A stretch of DNA of 64,000 nt from G963665925 sp963665925 (GCA_963665925.1 OY762511.1:2108001-2172000); one strand, 5' to 3'. Positions 1-8,636 are shown, numbered from the stretch's first letter. Numbers and translations are program-made. Notes: generated by a model from the sequence alone, not told the origin.

Positions 1-1218
1 TGGACAGGTTATTTTATGCCTGCAGCAGCAGGGTATTTGCAGAAGTACTTCCCGGTCTTCTTGGCAGGTGCTATTTTTGGTAAACTCATGGGTACTTCCG
101 GTGCGGCGCGTTCTATTGCGCATTTCATCGCTGATAAAGCGGGTAAGAAGCGTGCTATCGCTGCAGTTATCACAGCAACTGGCCTACTGGTATACGGTGG
201 CGTTTCTCTATTCGTAGTTGTATTTGCCGTATATCCAATCGGCGCAATGCTGTTCAGAGAAGGCGATATTCCAAAGCGACTGCTTCCGGCAGCAATCGCA
301 GCAGGAGCCTTCACATTTGCAATGACAGCACTTCCTGGTACACCACAATATATCAATACAATGCCAATTCCTTACTTTGGAACAGACATTTACGCAGCAC
401 CTATACTTGGTATTGCAGGCTCCCTGGTAATGTATTTCGGTTCAATCACTTGGCTGAACTATCGTTCAAATAAGATGAAGGCAAGCGGCATGGGTTATGG
501 CGATCATCCAAATGAGAACCTGAACCTTGAAGGTGATGTGCCATCATTCGGCGTATCGATTTCACCGGTAATTCTTGTGTTCATCATCAACTTCATTTTG
601 ACGAACATGTACTTCAAGAGTCCATCGGTTATTGCTAAGTATGAAGCATTTGGCGGTGTTAACGGTATCTGGAGCGTTGTTATAGCCCTATCTGTAGCAA
701 TCGTTCTATCACTCTTCCTATTTAAGAACTACCTGACAACACCGAATAAGGATGTATTTGATGGTGCAGTAGGTTCCCTTCTGCCAATCTTCAACACAGC
801 ATCAGAAGTTGGTTACGGTGGCGTAATCAAGTCTCTGAGCGTGTTCGGTGTAATCAAGGCTGCAATCGTAAGCATTCCTGGACCGCCACTGCTGTCTATC
901 GCAATCTCTACGACTGCTCTAGCTGGTATTGTTGGTTCGTCTTCAGGTGGTACTGCGATGGCGCTTGAGGCACTGGGTTCGGACTTCCTTCAAATTGCGA
1001 CAGCAAACGGCATCAATCCGGCTGTTGTACATAGAATTATGATTATGGCTGCCGGTGGTCTTGATACTTTCCCACATTGTGGTGCTGTTATCACGCTTCT
1101 TGCAGTTACAGGTCTTGACCACAAGCGTTCTTACCTTGATATTGCAGTGTGTACAATGGCAATTCCGCTTCTGGCAACATTTGTAGCAATTATTCTGGCA
1201 ATGATCGGTCTTGTTTAA
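1..1218 (+). CDS. GntP-family permease, 5' end missing
   Basis: C-terminal 405 residues of a polytopic membrane permease. The frame is open from base 1, so the true start lies upstream of the window. About ten hydrophobic segments are visible. The C-terminal motif GGLDTFPHCGAV followed by VTGLDHKRSY is typical of the GntP (gluconate:H+ symporter) family, as is the internal SSSGGTAMALEAL stretch. The family imports gluconate and other organic acids by proton symport; the substrate here cannot be told from sequence and the operon partners are off the edge. A strong hairpin follows 25 bases after the stop, so this is the last gene of its transcript. Confidence 0.85.
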   Translation, partial: WTGYFMPAAAGYLQKYFPVFLAGAIFGKLMGTSGAARSIAHFIADKAGKKRAIAAVITATGLLVYGGVSLFVVVFAVYPIGAMLFREGDIPKRLLPAAIAAGAFTFAMTALPGTPQYINTMPIPYFGTDIYAAPILGIAGSLVMYFGSITWLNYRSNKMKASGMGYGDHPNENLNLEGDVPSFGVSISPVILVFIINFILTNMYFKSPSVIAKYEAFGGVNGIWSVVIALSVAIVLSLFLFKNYLTTPNKDVFDGAVGSLLPIFNTASEVGYGGVIKSLSVFGVIKAAIVSIPGPPLLSIAISTTALAGIVGSSSGGTAMALEALGSDFLQIATANGINPAVVHRIMIMAAGGLDTFPHCGAVITLLAVTGLDHKRSYLDIAVCTMAIPLLATFVAIILAMIGLV

Positions 1219-1243
1219 ACCATAGATTCATTGGCTGAAATTT

Positions 1244-1276
1244 GGCCCCATGAAACATTCCGTTTCATGGGGCCTT
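1244..1276 (+). terminator. Terminator after the GntP permease
   Basis: A perfect 13-bp stem (1244-1256 with 1262-1274) and 5-nt loop, GC-rich at its base. The T tract is weak (TT then ATCC), so termination may be incomplete. Confidence 0.6.
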
Positions 1277-1331
1277 ATCCTGTTATGGTTAAAGTTACAG
1301 GTGCGCTTCATAGAGATACGAAGGGGGCAAA

Positions 1332-3074
1332 ATGATGCAGTTTACAATAAAGAGAAAAATGACGATTTTAGGATTGGTTCTGCTGTCCATCCCAATGGCG
1401 GTCATTGCGGTGATGAGCTATACGCAAACGAAACAGGCGCTGGACCAGAAGGGGGAGGTCATCCTCAAAAATGCGGTGGAGCAGGCTCTGGTGCTTATAG
1501 AAGTGCAGCAGGAGGCGGTTGAACGTGGAGAAATCAGCCTTGATGAGGCGCAGGAAATCGTAAAGGTTGAGTTGCTCGGGCCCAAGGATGCCGAGGGTAA
1601 ACGCAGTATTTCAAAGCGTGTCGCACTAGGGGAGAACGGGTACTTTGTAGTCTATTCGCCAGATGGTGTGGAAATAATGCACCCCACCCTTGAAGGTCAA
1701 AATGTGTGGGATGTTGAAGATAAAGGCGGCAATGGCTTTAAGCTTGTTCAAGAGCAGATTAAAGCCGCAAGGTCTGGTGGAGGCATTGTGCGCTATAACT
1801 GGAATTATCCCAACTCAGACCGTATAGGGACCAAGACCTCCTATCAGAAATATGATGAAAAGTGGGCGTGGGTTGTTTCGGTGGGGGCCTATGAGACGGA
1901 CTTCAACGCTTCCGCCTCGTCCATACTGTATAAGACCATGACCCTTGCAGCCCTCACTCTGGTACTGGGAACGACCTTGATTCTGATTATAGCCGGACAG
2001 ATTTCAAAACCGATTTCCGTAATGACCACATCACTTGAAAAGTTGGCCCATGGAGATCTGACAGAACCACCCGTACATGTGGACACAAGGGATGAGGTTG
2101 CAATACTTGCAAAGAGCTTCAATACCATGCAGGGCAGTCTTCATAATGTTATTGAAACCATGGGCACTTCATCAAATGCCCTGTCAGGCTTTACAAGGGT
2201 CCTTACAGATGCGACCGATGCATCGGAGCAGTCAGTGAAGCGTATCAATACAACCTTCGACGAAATAAACAAGGCGGTTTCTATGGAAGCACAAGCTGTC
2301 GAGGGGGCGGCAGACCGTATGAACACCCTGTCGGTCAGTATTGAGGAAATGCTTAAGCAAATGACCCTGATGCAGGATTCCGTCTCTGCAGTCAAGCGCG
2401 AGAATGAAAAGGGAACAGGGGTCATAGAGGAGCTCCAGGAAGCAACCCGTGAAACGCTGGAGGCGTCAGAGGAAATTAAAATTGTTATTGACGGTGTTGC
2501 AAATGCCAATGGAAACATTGTTTCGCTCATAGACGGTATTACAAAAATATCCGAGCAGACCAATTTGCTGGCTCTGAATGCTTCAATCGAGGCAGCGCGT
2601 GCGGGGGATGCAGGGCGCGGATTTTCAGTAGTTGCAGAGCAAATCCGTGCGCTCTCAGATGAGACGACCCAGCTTGTTATCCATATCAAGGCTTCCATTG
2701 ATGAAATCAACAACCATACACATGCCTCTATAGATAAGGTGTCTCTTGTAAACACGGTCATCGGAAGACAGTCAAGTCATGTTGCAGAGACGCGTCAACA
2801 GTTTCATCAAATATCCAATGAAGTGGCAGCCTTCATGCGCGGGATGACATCAATGAAAAACAGTCTGGATGTCATTGATGAAATGCGTACAGATGTCCTC
2901 AACCAGCTGATGGATATTACGGCGTCCACTGAAGAAACATCAGCCTCTATGGATGCTGTTCTTGGAAATGCACAGACCCAGCTTGAGTCCATTTACGATT
3001 TGAAAGACAAGGTTGAGGAACTGACCTCAATCAGTGATGATTTGTCTGAAGAGGTATCAAAGTTCAAAGTCTAA
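1332..3074 (+). CDS. Methyl-accepting chemotaxis protein, single-Cache sensor
   Basis: 580-residue chemoreceptor of the inner membrane. Order: TM1 about 11-31; an extracellular sCache-type sensor about 35-190, with the ENGYFVVYSPDG and WAWVVSVGAYETDF patches typical of this fold; TM2 about 198-220; a HAMP linker to about 270; then a long helical signalling domain. Its hairpin tip near residue 410 carries ISEQTNLLALNASIEAARAG, the CheA/CheW contact region. A GGGGG ribosome site lies just before the tandem ATGs at 1332 and 1335. The ligand is unknown; sCache domains usually bind small organic acids, and the neighbouring GntP permease makes a carboxylate plausible (inference). No che genes are in the window. 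Confidence 0.93.
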   Translation: MMQFTIKRKMTILGLVLLSIPMAVIAVMSYTQTKQALDQKGEVILKNAVEQALVLIEVQQEAVERGEISLDEAQEIVKVELLGPKDAEGKRSISKRVALGENGYFVVYSPDGVEIMHPTLEGQNVWDVEDKGGNGFKLVQEQIKAARSGGGIVRYNWNYPNSDRIGTKTSYQKYDEKWAWVVSVGAYETDFNASASSILYKTMTLAALTLVLGTTLILIIAGQISKPISVMTTSLEKLAHGDLTEPPVHVDTRDEVAILAKSFNTMQGSLHNVIETMGTSSNALSGFTRVLTDATDASEQSVKRINTTFDEINKAVSMEAQAVEGAADRMNTLSVSIEEMLKQMTLMQDSVSAVKRENEKGTGVIEELQEATRETLEASEEIKIVIDGVANANGNIVSLIDGITKISEQTNLLALNASIEAARAGDAGRGFSVVAEQIRALSDETTQLVIHIKASIDEINNHTHASIDKVSLVNTVIGRQSSHVAETRQQFHQISNEVAAFMRGMTSMKNSLDVIDEMRTDVLNQLMDITASTEETSASMDAVLGNAQTQLESIYDLKDKVEELTSISDDLSEEVSKFKV

Positions 3075-3299
3075 TCCATAAAGCGCGGTGCCTGCATATT
3101 TTGTAAGGGGTCGCGTTTTTTTTAGTGCCCTGGGCAGGCACATTAATTTATTAAGCCAAGGGAACTTGACTTTGTTGCTTCCGTTAAAAATTTAAGCAAA
3201 TTATCTATTAACCGAAAAATCTATTGACTTTAGTGACGCGTGTTTACAGATTGAAGGCAAATGCATAAAATATATTTAATAAATACTGGGAGGTAGCCT

Positions 3300-3767
3300 A
3301 TGCTGGATAGTATTGACTTGAATATACTGAAGGTGCTCAATCAAAATTCCCGTGCGACGGTTTCGGAAATCAGCAAGCAGGTTGGTTTATCGATTCCGGC
3401 TGTTTCAGAGCGTCTTAGAAAACTGGATGAATCAGATGTTATTGAAAAGTTTGATCTCAAGATCAATCGGCGCAAAATGAACTATAGACTTCTAGCAATT
3501 GTGTTTGTGAACATTGACCATTCCAATCATATTGACGATTTTCGCAATCAAATCGTGCAGTTTCCAGAAGTGCTGGAATGCCATCATATGGCGGGTGAAT
3601 ACGATTATATGCTCAAAGTGCTTCTTGAAGATACAGAGGAGCTTGAACGTTTTATCAGCAGCAAGCTGAAAGCCATAAATGGCGTTCAGAAGTCCAATAC
3701 ACTGATATCGCTGTCCACACTCAAGGAAGAACGCAACAGGATAAGGGAGCAGAATCATGATTTTTAA
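3300..3767 (+). CDS. Lrp/AsnC-family transcriptional regulator
   Basis: 155 residues: an N-terminal winged helix-turn-helix (about 5-60, with NSRATVSEISKQVGLSIPAVSERL) and a C-terminal RAM ligand-binding domain (about 70-145) ending in ISLSTLKEE. Lrp-type proteins assemble as dimers to octamers and sense amino acids. The ATG follows GGGAGG. The stop overlaps the start of a LysE-type exporter by 11 bases. This pairing is the classic arrangement in which the regulator senses an amino acid and switches on its export. A TTGACT box at 3224-3229 is a possible -35, with no clear -10 partner. Confidence 0.93.
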   Translation: MLDSIDLNILKVLNQNSRATVSEISKQVGLSIPAVSERLRKLDESDVIEKFDLKINRRKMNYRLLAIVFVNIDHSNHIDDFRNQIVQFPEVLECHHMAGEYDYMLKVLLEDTEELERFISSKLKAINGVQKSNTLISLSTLKEERNRIREQNHDF

Positions 3768-4383
3768 GGGATTTAAGTTTGGCATGCTCTTACAGCTTGC
3801 CATTGGACCGGTCTGCATATTCATATTCCAGACGGCCCTTACATCGGGCGTGCTCGCCGCACTCCTTGGTGTAATGGGGGTTGCTGTTGTTGACGGGCTT
3901 TTTATCCTTGCTGCAATACTGGGACTGGGCACGATCCTGAATAAGAATAGGACATCCAGAGTGATTTTAGGGTATTTCGGTGCCCTGGTTCTTGTTCTTT
4001 TCGGTTTCGGTACGCTGGCAGGTGCTTTTGGCCGATCGGTTATCCCCAGCCTGAGTCTTGGCGGTGTACAGAGTGTGGAAAATGTGTTTGCCAAGACCTT
4101 GTTATTAACATTGTCAAATCCAATGACAATCCTCTTTTGGACAGGTGTGTTTTCCACACGTGTCATAGAAGAGAAGATGAGCCGCAGGGACATGTATGGG
4201 TTTGGTGGTGGGGCAGTGCTGTCAACACTGGCCTTTCTCTCTGCAGTAAGTGTGACAGGCGACCTCTTGGGTGTTTTCATCAGTGGGCAGATAATGCGCA
4301 TGCTCAATATGGTGGTTGGCTGCGTGCTAATTCTGTTTGGTATGCGGTCCATGCAAAAAGCGACGGGGGAACGTGTGGGATAG
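3757..4383 (+). CDS. LysE-family amino-acid exporter
   Basis: 208 residues with about six hydrophobic segments. The N-terminal QLAIGPVCIFIFQTAL matches the family's GPv loop and the later LSNPMTILFWTGVF is the second hallmark. LysE proteins export basic or neutral amino acids and their analogues across the cytoplasmic membrane. The start lies inside the last codons of the Lrp-type regulator, behind AAGGGAG, so the two are translationally coupled and probably regulator and target. The substrate cannot be assigned. Confidence 0.88.
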   Translation: MIFKGFKFGMLLQLAIGPVCIFIFQTALTSGVLAALLGVMGVAVVDGLFILAAILGLGTILNKNRTSRVILGYFGALVLVLFGFGTLAGAFGRSVIPSLSLGGVQSVENVFAKTLLLTLSNPMTILFWTGVFSTRVIEEKMSRRDMYGFGGGAVLSTLAFLSAVSVTGDLLGVFISGQIMRMLNMVVGCVLILFGMRSMQKATGERVG

Positions 4384-4418
4384 TTTCCTCAAATCAGTGG
4401 CATACATTGTAAAATCAA

Positions 4419-4480
4419 AAGCCCTGTGCGGTATCTACTTTGAAGGCTGGTCAAAGAGGTTACCACACAGGGCTTGTTAT
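4419..4480. terminator. Convergent bidirectional terminator (lysE-like / trpB)
   Basis: A 15-bp stem (4419-4433 with 4461-4475, one G-T pair) enclosing a second 6-bp hairpin (CTTTGA/TCAAAG). Read on the minus strand it is followed by a T-rich stretch, so it mainly serves trpB; it also sits 35 bases past the LysE stop. Confidence 0.7.
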
Positions 4481-4522
4481 GTTTCTGTTTTAAATGAAGA
4501 CATACCGGAGCCTATTGCAGGA

Positions 4523-5722
4523 CTAAGCGTTAAGAATGGTCTGCATACGCACCATATCCTTGTCACCGCGACCTGAAAGGTTTACAATGACAATCTTATC
4601 TGAATCCAGTGTTTTCGCAAGTTTCACGCCGTAGCTTACCGCATGGGAGCTCTCTATTGCTGGAATGATCCCTTCTGTCTGAGCGAGCAGCTGGAATGCG
4701 TCAATTGCGTCCTGGTCGGAAGCACTCACGTATTCGCAGCGTTTTGTGTCTTTGAAGTGACTGTGCTCAGGACCGACGCCAGGGTAGTCAAGACCTGCTG
4801 CAATTGAATGTACCGGAAGGGGTTCGCCAGCCTCGTCCTGAAGGTTGTAGCATTTGAAGCCGTGAATGATTCCCGGTGTACCGTAAGTCATGGTTGCTGC
4901 GTGTTCGCCAATCTTTGTACCAATGCCAGCGGGTTCCACACCGATCATCTTAACGTCTTGATCCTCGTAGAATGCATGGAATAGGCCCATGGCATTGCTG
5001 CCGCCGCCAACACATGCCACAAGGTAATCTGGAAGGCGTCCTTCCTTGGCTTGGATCTGTTCTCTGGCCTCGGAGCCGATGATGCCTTGGAATTCACGAA
5101 CCATAACTGGGTACGGATGTGGTCCTACGACAGAACCCAGGAGGTAGAATGTGTTCTCACAGTTGACAACATAGTCGTTGAGGGCCTCGTCTACGGCTTC
5201 TTTGAGGGTTTTCTGACCGGATTGCGCAGGAACGACCTTTGCGCCAAGGAGCTCCATCTTGAATACATTGAGCGCCTGTCTTTCCATATCGGTTTCACCC
5301 ATATAGATGGTGCAGTCCATATTGAATAGGGCACACACGGTTGCCGTTGCAACGCCGTGCTGTCCAGCGCCGGTTTCAGCGATAATTCTGTTCTTGCCCA
5401 TACGCTTTGCAAGAAGCACTTGGCCAATCGTGTTGTTTATTTTGTGAGCGCCTGTATGGTTGAGGTCTTCACGCTTAAGATATATTTTTGCACCACCGAC
5501 TTTGCGGGTCAGGTTTTCTGCGAAATAGAGCGGGTTTGAGCGGCCGATGTACTCCTGATGGTAGTATTTGAGCTCCTTCTGAAAATCCGCGTCATGGATG
5601 TACTTGAAAAACGCGTTTTCGAGTTCCTTTAAAACCGCTTTTAGAGGTTCTGGAACAAATGCGCCGCCGTATTCACCAAAGTTGCCGTTTGCGTTTCGAA
5701 TTGCTGATGCTGAAGTTGTCAT
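4523..5722 (-). CDS. trpB: Tryptophan synthase beta chain
   Basis: 399 residues from the chosen start; the length and sequence are those of canonical TrpB1. The enzyme condenses indole with L-serine to L-tryptophan using PLP. The Schiff-base lysine is K94 in HTGAHKINN, and the phosphate loop GGGSNAMGLF is intact. The ATG at 5722 is preceded by GAGGAGG; an in-frame ATG at 5824 has no ribosome site and would add 34 residues unlike TrpB. No trpA or other trp gene is adjacent, so the gene may serve indole salvage or work with a TrpA encoded elsewhere. A Trp-specific T-box controls it at about 160 bases upstream. Confidence 0.96.
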   Translation of the reverse strand: MTTSASAIRNANGNFGEYGGAFVPEPLKAVLKELENAFFKYIHDADFQKELKYYHQEYIGRSNPLYFAENLTRKVGGAKIYLKREDLNHTGAHKINNTIGQVLLAKRMGKNRIIAETGAGQHGVATATVCALFNMDCTIYMGETDMERQALNVFKMELLGAKVVPAQSGQKTLKEAVDEALNDYVVNCENTFYLLGSVVGPHPYPVMVREFQGIIGSEAREQIQAKEGRLPDYLVACVGGGSNAMGLFHAFYEDQDVKMIGVEPAGIGTKIGEHAATMTYGTPGIIHGFKCYNLQDEAGEPLPVHSIAAGLDYPGVGPEHSHFKDTKRCEYVSASDQDAIDAFQLLAQTEGIIPAIESSHAVSYGVKLAKTLDSDKIVIVNLSGRGDKDMVRMQTILNA

Positions 5723-5831
5723 AAGTGTATCCTCCTCGATGGTTGGGTGTGCTGAACGCCTGCGAGCCTGCACGACGTTTGATTTGACCTGATAGTGCCA
5801 TTTGTGTTTTGAATATTGTTTCATCGACAGT

Positions 5832-5855
5832 TCATGTATATGTACAGTTCAACAT
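5832..5855 (-). other. Possible 7-codon upstream reading frame in the trpB leader
   Basis: Just past the T-box terminator is a strong ribosome site (AAAGGAGGG, 5859-5867) and an ATG at 5855 opening a seven-residue frame, MLNCTYT, before a TGA. It contains no tryptophan codon. It could be translated only when the T-box reads through; whether it matters for trpB expression is unknown. Confidence 0.3.
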
Positions 5856-5884
5856 GCGCCCTCCTTTCGAGTTGGTATTGATTA

Positions 5885-6185
5885 AAATAAAAAAGCCCTC
5901 TATACGCGTTTTGCGTATAGAGGGCGAATAATTGATTTCGCGGTGCCACCTCAATTTGATAGATTTGCTGCGCATCGGCTCTTTGCCTTGTACAGTTTTC
6001 TATCCTCATCAGATACGGAATGTGGATTCGATACCTTATCTCTGTAACGGGAGAGCCCGGGTCACCTACTCGTATTACTTTCAGATTCCACTCCTGAGTC
6101 CATTCAGCTAAACTTCCCATACTGGATTTCCACCTTCACCAGCTCTCTATAAGGAGTCCTTTAACTTACTTACTCTCAGTCAACG
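5885..6185 (-). promoter_or_regulatory. Tryptophan T-box riboswitch (trpB leader)
   Basis: Complete T-box leader on the minus strand. Stem I starts with AGAGAGCTGGTGAAGGTG. The specifier sits in GAAUGGAC, giving codon UGG (Trp) at 6102-6100. The T-box core GGTGGCACCGCG is at 5950-5939. The base after UGG in its bulge is C, which pairs with the G discriminator base of bacterial tRNA-Trp, so both contacts agree on tryptophan. A terminator of 13 bp (5925-5913 with 5907-5895) and a run of T follows. Uncharged tRNA-Trp should stabilise the antiterminator and switch trpB on. Confidence 0.95.
5888..5925 (-). terminator. T-box intrinsic terminator
   Basis: Perfect 13-bp stem GCCCTCTATACGC with a GTTTT-type loop, then six T on the minus strand. 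This is the off-state hairpin of the Trp T-box. Confidence 0.92.
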
Positions 6186-6228
6186 TTTTGATTTTGATGT
6201 TGTTTGCACAACTGATTTATTAATATGC

Positions 6229-6257
6229 AGTTTATAGGGAATTTGTTGAGGTGTCAA
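6229..6257 (-). promoter_or_regulatory. trpB promoter
   Basis: TTGACA at 6257-6252, a 17-base spacer, and TAAACT at 6234-6229 on the minus strand, just ahead of the T-box. The overlapping TATAAA is an alternative -10. Confidence 0.65.
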
Positions 6258-6293
6258 CCATAAAATTTCACTTCGGTGTATTTATTTGAGACT

Positions 6294-7112
6294 CTACAAA
6301 ATTACAGGAATTTGAATTTCTGTAATGTAATAATCTGGATCAGTGGAAATATAATGGTCGATGATGGTCCGCTCAAGTGCGAAGTTTCCAAGGCTTAGGT
6401 TTTGATCTTCAGCATAGGCCAAAAGACGTGCGTACTCCTTGCTGGCAGCGGTATGGTCGCCGCGAATATAGAGTGTCAGCCAGGTTCCCGCTGGTAGCTC
6501 GGTCAGATTTTTTGCGGTCTTGTAGTAGGGTTCGTCGGCGAGCAGAAAAAGACCTGTAAATTCTTCTGGACCGCGATTTTCGACCTGTGACAGATCTACA
6601 AAAAAGCCAACATCACCGATGAACATACTTGGTGGGAGACTATGGCGATTCTCGATGTTGGTCAAAATCATTTCCCAGTCCTCCTGCTTGCGGAAGGCTT
6701 CCTTGAGTTCAATGATTTTGCGTGAATTGAGCCTTTGCAGAACGATATTTCCAATAGGGGGCAGGTTGCGTATGTACTCCAATGAATGGATTCGCCGGTG
6801 AATTCTCTTTTCGATGTTCTGCATACGGGTGATTTCCTGCTGAACCTTGAAAAGCTGCTCTTGAAGAATGGATTCATAAGCTTCAATATTTCGGTTGGAC
6901 AGATGTTTTTTGATTTCCTTGATGGGAACCCCAACATGGCGCAAGTAATTGATGAAGTGGATTTCTTCAATTTTGTCAATTGTGTAATAGCGATACCCGT
7001 TGGGAAGCACGCCTGTCGGGCTGAAAAGACCGATAGAATCGTAGTATCTCAGTGTGCGCGAAGAGACGCCGGTAATGTGTTCCATTTCCTTGACTGTGTA
7101 TTTTAGATTCAT
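6294..7112 (-). CDS. MerR-family regulator with effector-binding C-terminus
   Basis: 272 residues. The N-terminal MerR winged helix is clear (YTVKEMEHITGVSSRTLRYY, then GLFSPTGVLPNGYRYY), followed by a dimerising coiled coil about 80-125 and a C-terminal domain of about 140 residues resembling BmrR/GyrI-like multidrug-binding folds (WLTLYIRGDHTAASKEYARL). The metal-binding cysteines of MerR/CueR types are absent, so an organic effector is likelier. The ATG follows TAGGAG. It is divergent from the B3/4-domain gene, and the shared gap holds a MerR-type operator (7140-7170), making that gene the probable target. Confidence 0.9.
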   Translation of the reverse strand: MNLKYTVKEMEHITGVSSRTLRYYDSIGLFSPTGVLPNGYRYYTIDKIEEIHFINYLRHVGVPIKEIKKHLSNRNIEAYESILQEQLFKVQQEITRMQNIEKRIHRRIHSLEYIRNLPPIGNIVLQRLNSRKIIELKEAFRKQEDWEMILTNIENRHSLPPSMFIGDVGFFVDLSQVENRGPEEFTGLFLLADEPYYKTAKNLTELPAGTWLTLYIRGDHTAASKEYARLLAYAEDQNLSLGNFALERTIIDHYISTDPDYYITEIQIPVIL

Positions 7113-7139
7113 GGGAAGCTCCTATTTGTTCCTTAAGTC

Positions 7140-7170
7140 TTGACCTTACATCCACTGTAAGGTCTATTAT
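7140..7170 (+). promoter_or_regulatory. MerR-type promoter with operator between -35 and -10
   Basis: TTGACC (7140-7145), a 19-base spacer, and TATTAT (7165-7170). The palindrome GACCTTACA-TCCAC-TGTAAGGTC (7142-7164) fills the spacer. Over-long 19-bp spacers with a central dyad are the hallmark of promoters that MerR proteins activate by DNA distortion. It reads toward the 7207 gene. Confidence 0.88.
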
Positions 7171-7206
7171 ATCAAAAAAAGACTGCAATCGGAAAAGGGA
7201 GGGTAT

Positions 7207-7914
7207 ATGAAATATTCAGTAGATCAATGGGTGTTTGAGAAAAATCCAAATGTCTGTTTTGGGATTATCGTTGGAAAAGGTTTGAAGAACACGCCAAGCA
7301 CGGCACAGGACTCCAAGGACCTTGAAACAGCAGAGCACTTTGTACGTGAGACAATTGAACCGAGTGAACTGAAGACATTTCCTCAAATCGCGCAGTATCG
7401 CGACGCGCTGAAGAATGCAGATATCAATCCCAATAAGTTTATGAATTCGGTTGAAGCCATGAGCAAACGCGTAGTCAAAAGCGGGTCTCTTCCAAGAATC
7501 AATGCCATCGTAGATTTGTGCAATGCCATTGCCCTGAAAGAAATCATTTCTCTGGGTGCCCACGACCTGAGAGATATTGACGCCGATTTGGCGGTTCGCT
7601 TGAGTGCGGAGGGGGATATATTCAGACCCTTCGGTTCGGAAGAATTTGAAGATGTGCCTTCTGGTGAACTTGTTTTTACCAGTGGCAATAAAATTCAGAC
7701 GCGTCAGTGGCTGTGGCGTCAGAGCGAATTGGGTAAGATTACACTGGAAAGTTCAGATATCATTTTCCAGCTCGTCGGATTTAAGGGTGAGAACTACACG
7801 AGCTTTACAGGTGCGATGGAAGCGGTGGAAAACTTGGTTGTCGAGCGCTTCGGCGGCAGTTGTAAAGCCTATGTTGTAGATGCAGACCAGCGTGCCATCG
7901 AGTTCGAAGGTTAG
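7207..7914 (+). CDS. Stand-alone B3/B4 tRNA-binding-domain protein
   Basis: 235 residues matching the B3/B4 domain otherwise found in the phenylalanyl-tRNA synthetase beta subunit; the core LPRINAIVDLCNAIALK followed by LGAHDLRDID is diagnostic. No catalytic synthetase domains are present. Free-standing B3/B4 proteins are widespread in Firmicutes; an editing or trans-editing role against mischarged tRNA has been suggested but is not established for this protein. The ATG follows GGGAGGG. A MerR-type promoter drives it, so it is likely induced by an effector of the divergent regulator, an unusual setting for a translation-quality protein. Confidence 0.85.
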   Translation: MKYSVDQWVFEKNPNVCFGIIVGKGLKNTPSTAQDSKDLETAEHFVRETIEPSELKTFPQIAQYRDALKNADINPNKFMNSVEAMSKRVVKSGSLPRINAIVDLCNAIALKEIISLGAHDLRDIDADLAVRLSAEGDIFRPFGSEEFEDVPSGELVFTSGNKIQTRQWLWRQSELGKITLESSDIIFQLVGFKGENYTSFTGAMEAVENLVVERFGGSCKAYVVDADQRAIEFEG

Positions 7915-8112
7915 TGTCTTGGAAAATAGAATCATACTGGCAATGGGTGAAGGCGTCACTTCGAATGTGAATTCGAAATGGCGCTTTTTGTGTATTGTGG
8001 AAGTTTGGGTTCAAGAAGAAAACAGGCAAAATTTACTAGGCATCCCAGATGTTCATACACTTAATAAGGTGATAAACTTAGGAAAAGATAAAAAACAATT
8101 CGGAGGTGTTGT

Positions 8113-8532
8113 ATGGATCCAAAGTATGTAGTAATTATTCAGTGTGAAATTGCAAAAAACAGGTGCAGCGGATATGCCTGCACATCATCATTCTATGACA
8201 GGACGGGAACCTTTGAGCACTATGATGGCGATACAAAATACATCTCATTTACCTGTGGAGGATGCTGTGGAAAAGGAACCGCTGCAAAGCTTGAGCATTT
8301 TTCCAGAAGAATGCTCAAGGCTGGCGAAGCAAAAAAACACGATGTGGTTATACATTTGTCCTCATGCATGGTCACAGACAACCATCACTATGACCGGTGT
8401 CCCCATGTAGACTACATCAAGGGCATTATCAAAAAGCACGGCTTCGACAATATTGTCGAAGGGACTTATATCAGCAAGGGTGCTGCACGCAAGAGGGAAC
8501 TGGGAATATACAATACATATGAATGTGAGTAA
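8113..8532 (+). CDS. CGGC-domain protein
   Basis: 139 residues, a full-length CGGC domain: the eponymous CGGCCGKGT stands near residue 54, with further cysteines in KNRCSGYACTS, SSCMVTDN and YDRCPHVDYIK. The family is thought to bind metal through its cysteine/histidine set; no reaction is known. The start at 8113 follows GGAGGT. It stands alone between the B3/4 gene and a convergent arsC-like gene, with its own terminator. Confidence 0.88.
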   Translation: MDPKYVVIIQCEIAKNRCSGYACTSSFYDRTGTFEHYDGDTKYISFTCGGCCGKGTAAKLEHFSRRMLKAGEAKKHDVVIHLSSCMVTDNHHYDRCPHVDYIKGIIKKHGFDNIVEGTYISKGAARKRELGIYNTYECE

Positions 8533-8563
8533 ATGCTTATGCTGAAGAAGGGCATAAGGTGAG

Positions 8564-8599
8564 AAACGCCTGTCGGACATGGTTCGACAGGCGTTTTTT
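8564..8599 (+). terminator. Terminator after the CGGC gene
   Basis: Perfect 12-bp stem AAACGCCTGTCG (8564-8575) with 8585-8596, then a T run. Probably acts in both directions toward the convergent arsC-like gene. Confidence 0.85.
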
Positions 8600-8636
8600 A
8601 ATCTGTATGGATGTGTGGTGCCTGGCCCATGCTCAA

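Noticed and set aside
2141..2761. Long serine-rich minus-strand frame opposite the chemoreceptor
   Set aside because: Serine- and isoleucine-rich shadow typical of an antisense reading of helical coding DNA.
3089..3141. GTGCCTGC/GCAGGCAC inverted repeat and eight T after the first chemoreceptor
   Set aside because: The T run lies inside the loop rather than after the stem, so the geometry does not fit an intrinsic terminator.
3492..4352. Long minus-strand frame opposite the Lrp/LysE genes
   Set aside because: Antisense shadow of two well-supported genes; no recognisable protein.
5821..6120. Minus-strand open frame of about 99 codons upstream of trpB
   Set aside because: It lies across the T-box RNA structure, including its terminator. 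The frame is a by-product of structured RNA, not a protein.
7915..8112. TTCGAAT/ATTCGAA hairpin after the B3/4 gene as a terminator
   Set aside because: Only a 7-bp AT-rich stem whose T run is separated from it by several bases; too weak to list as a terminator.
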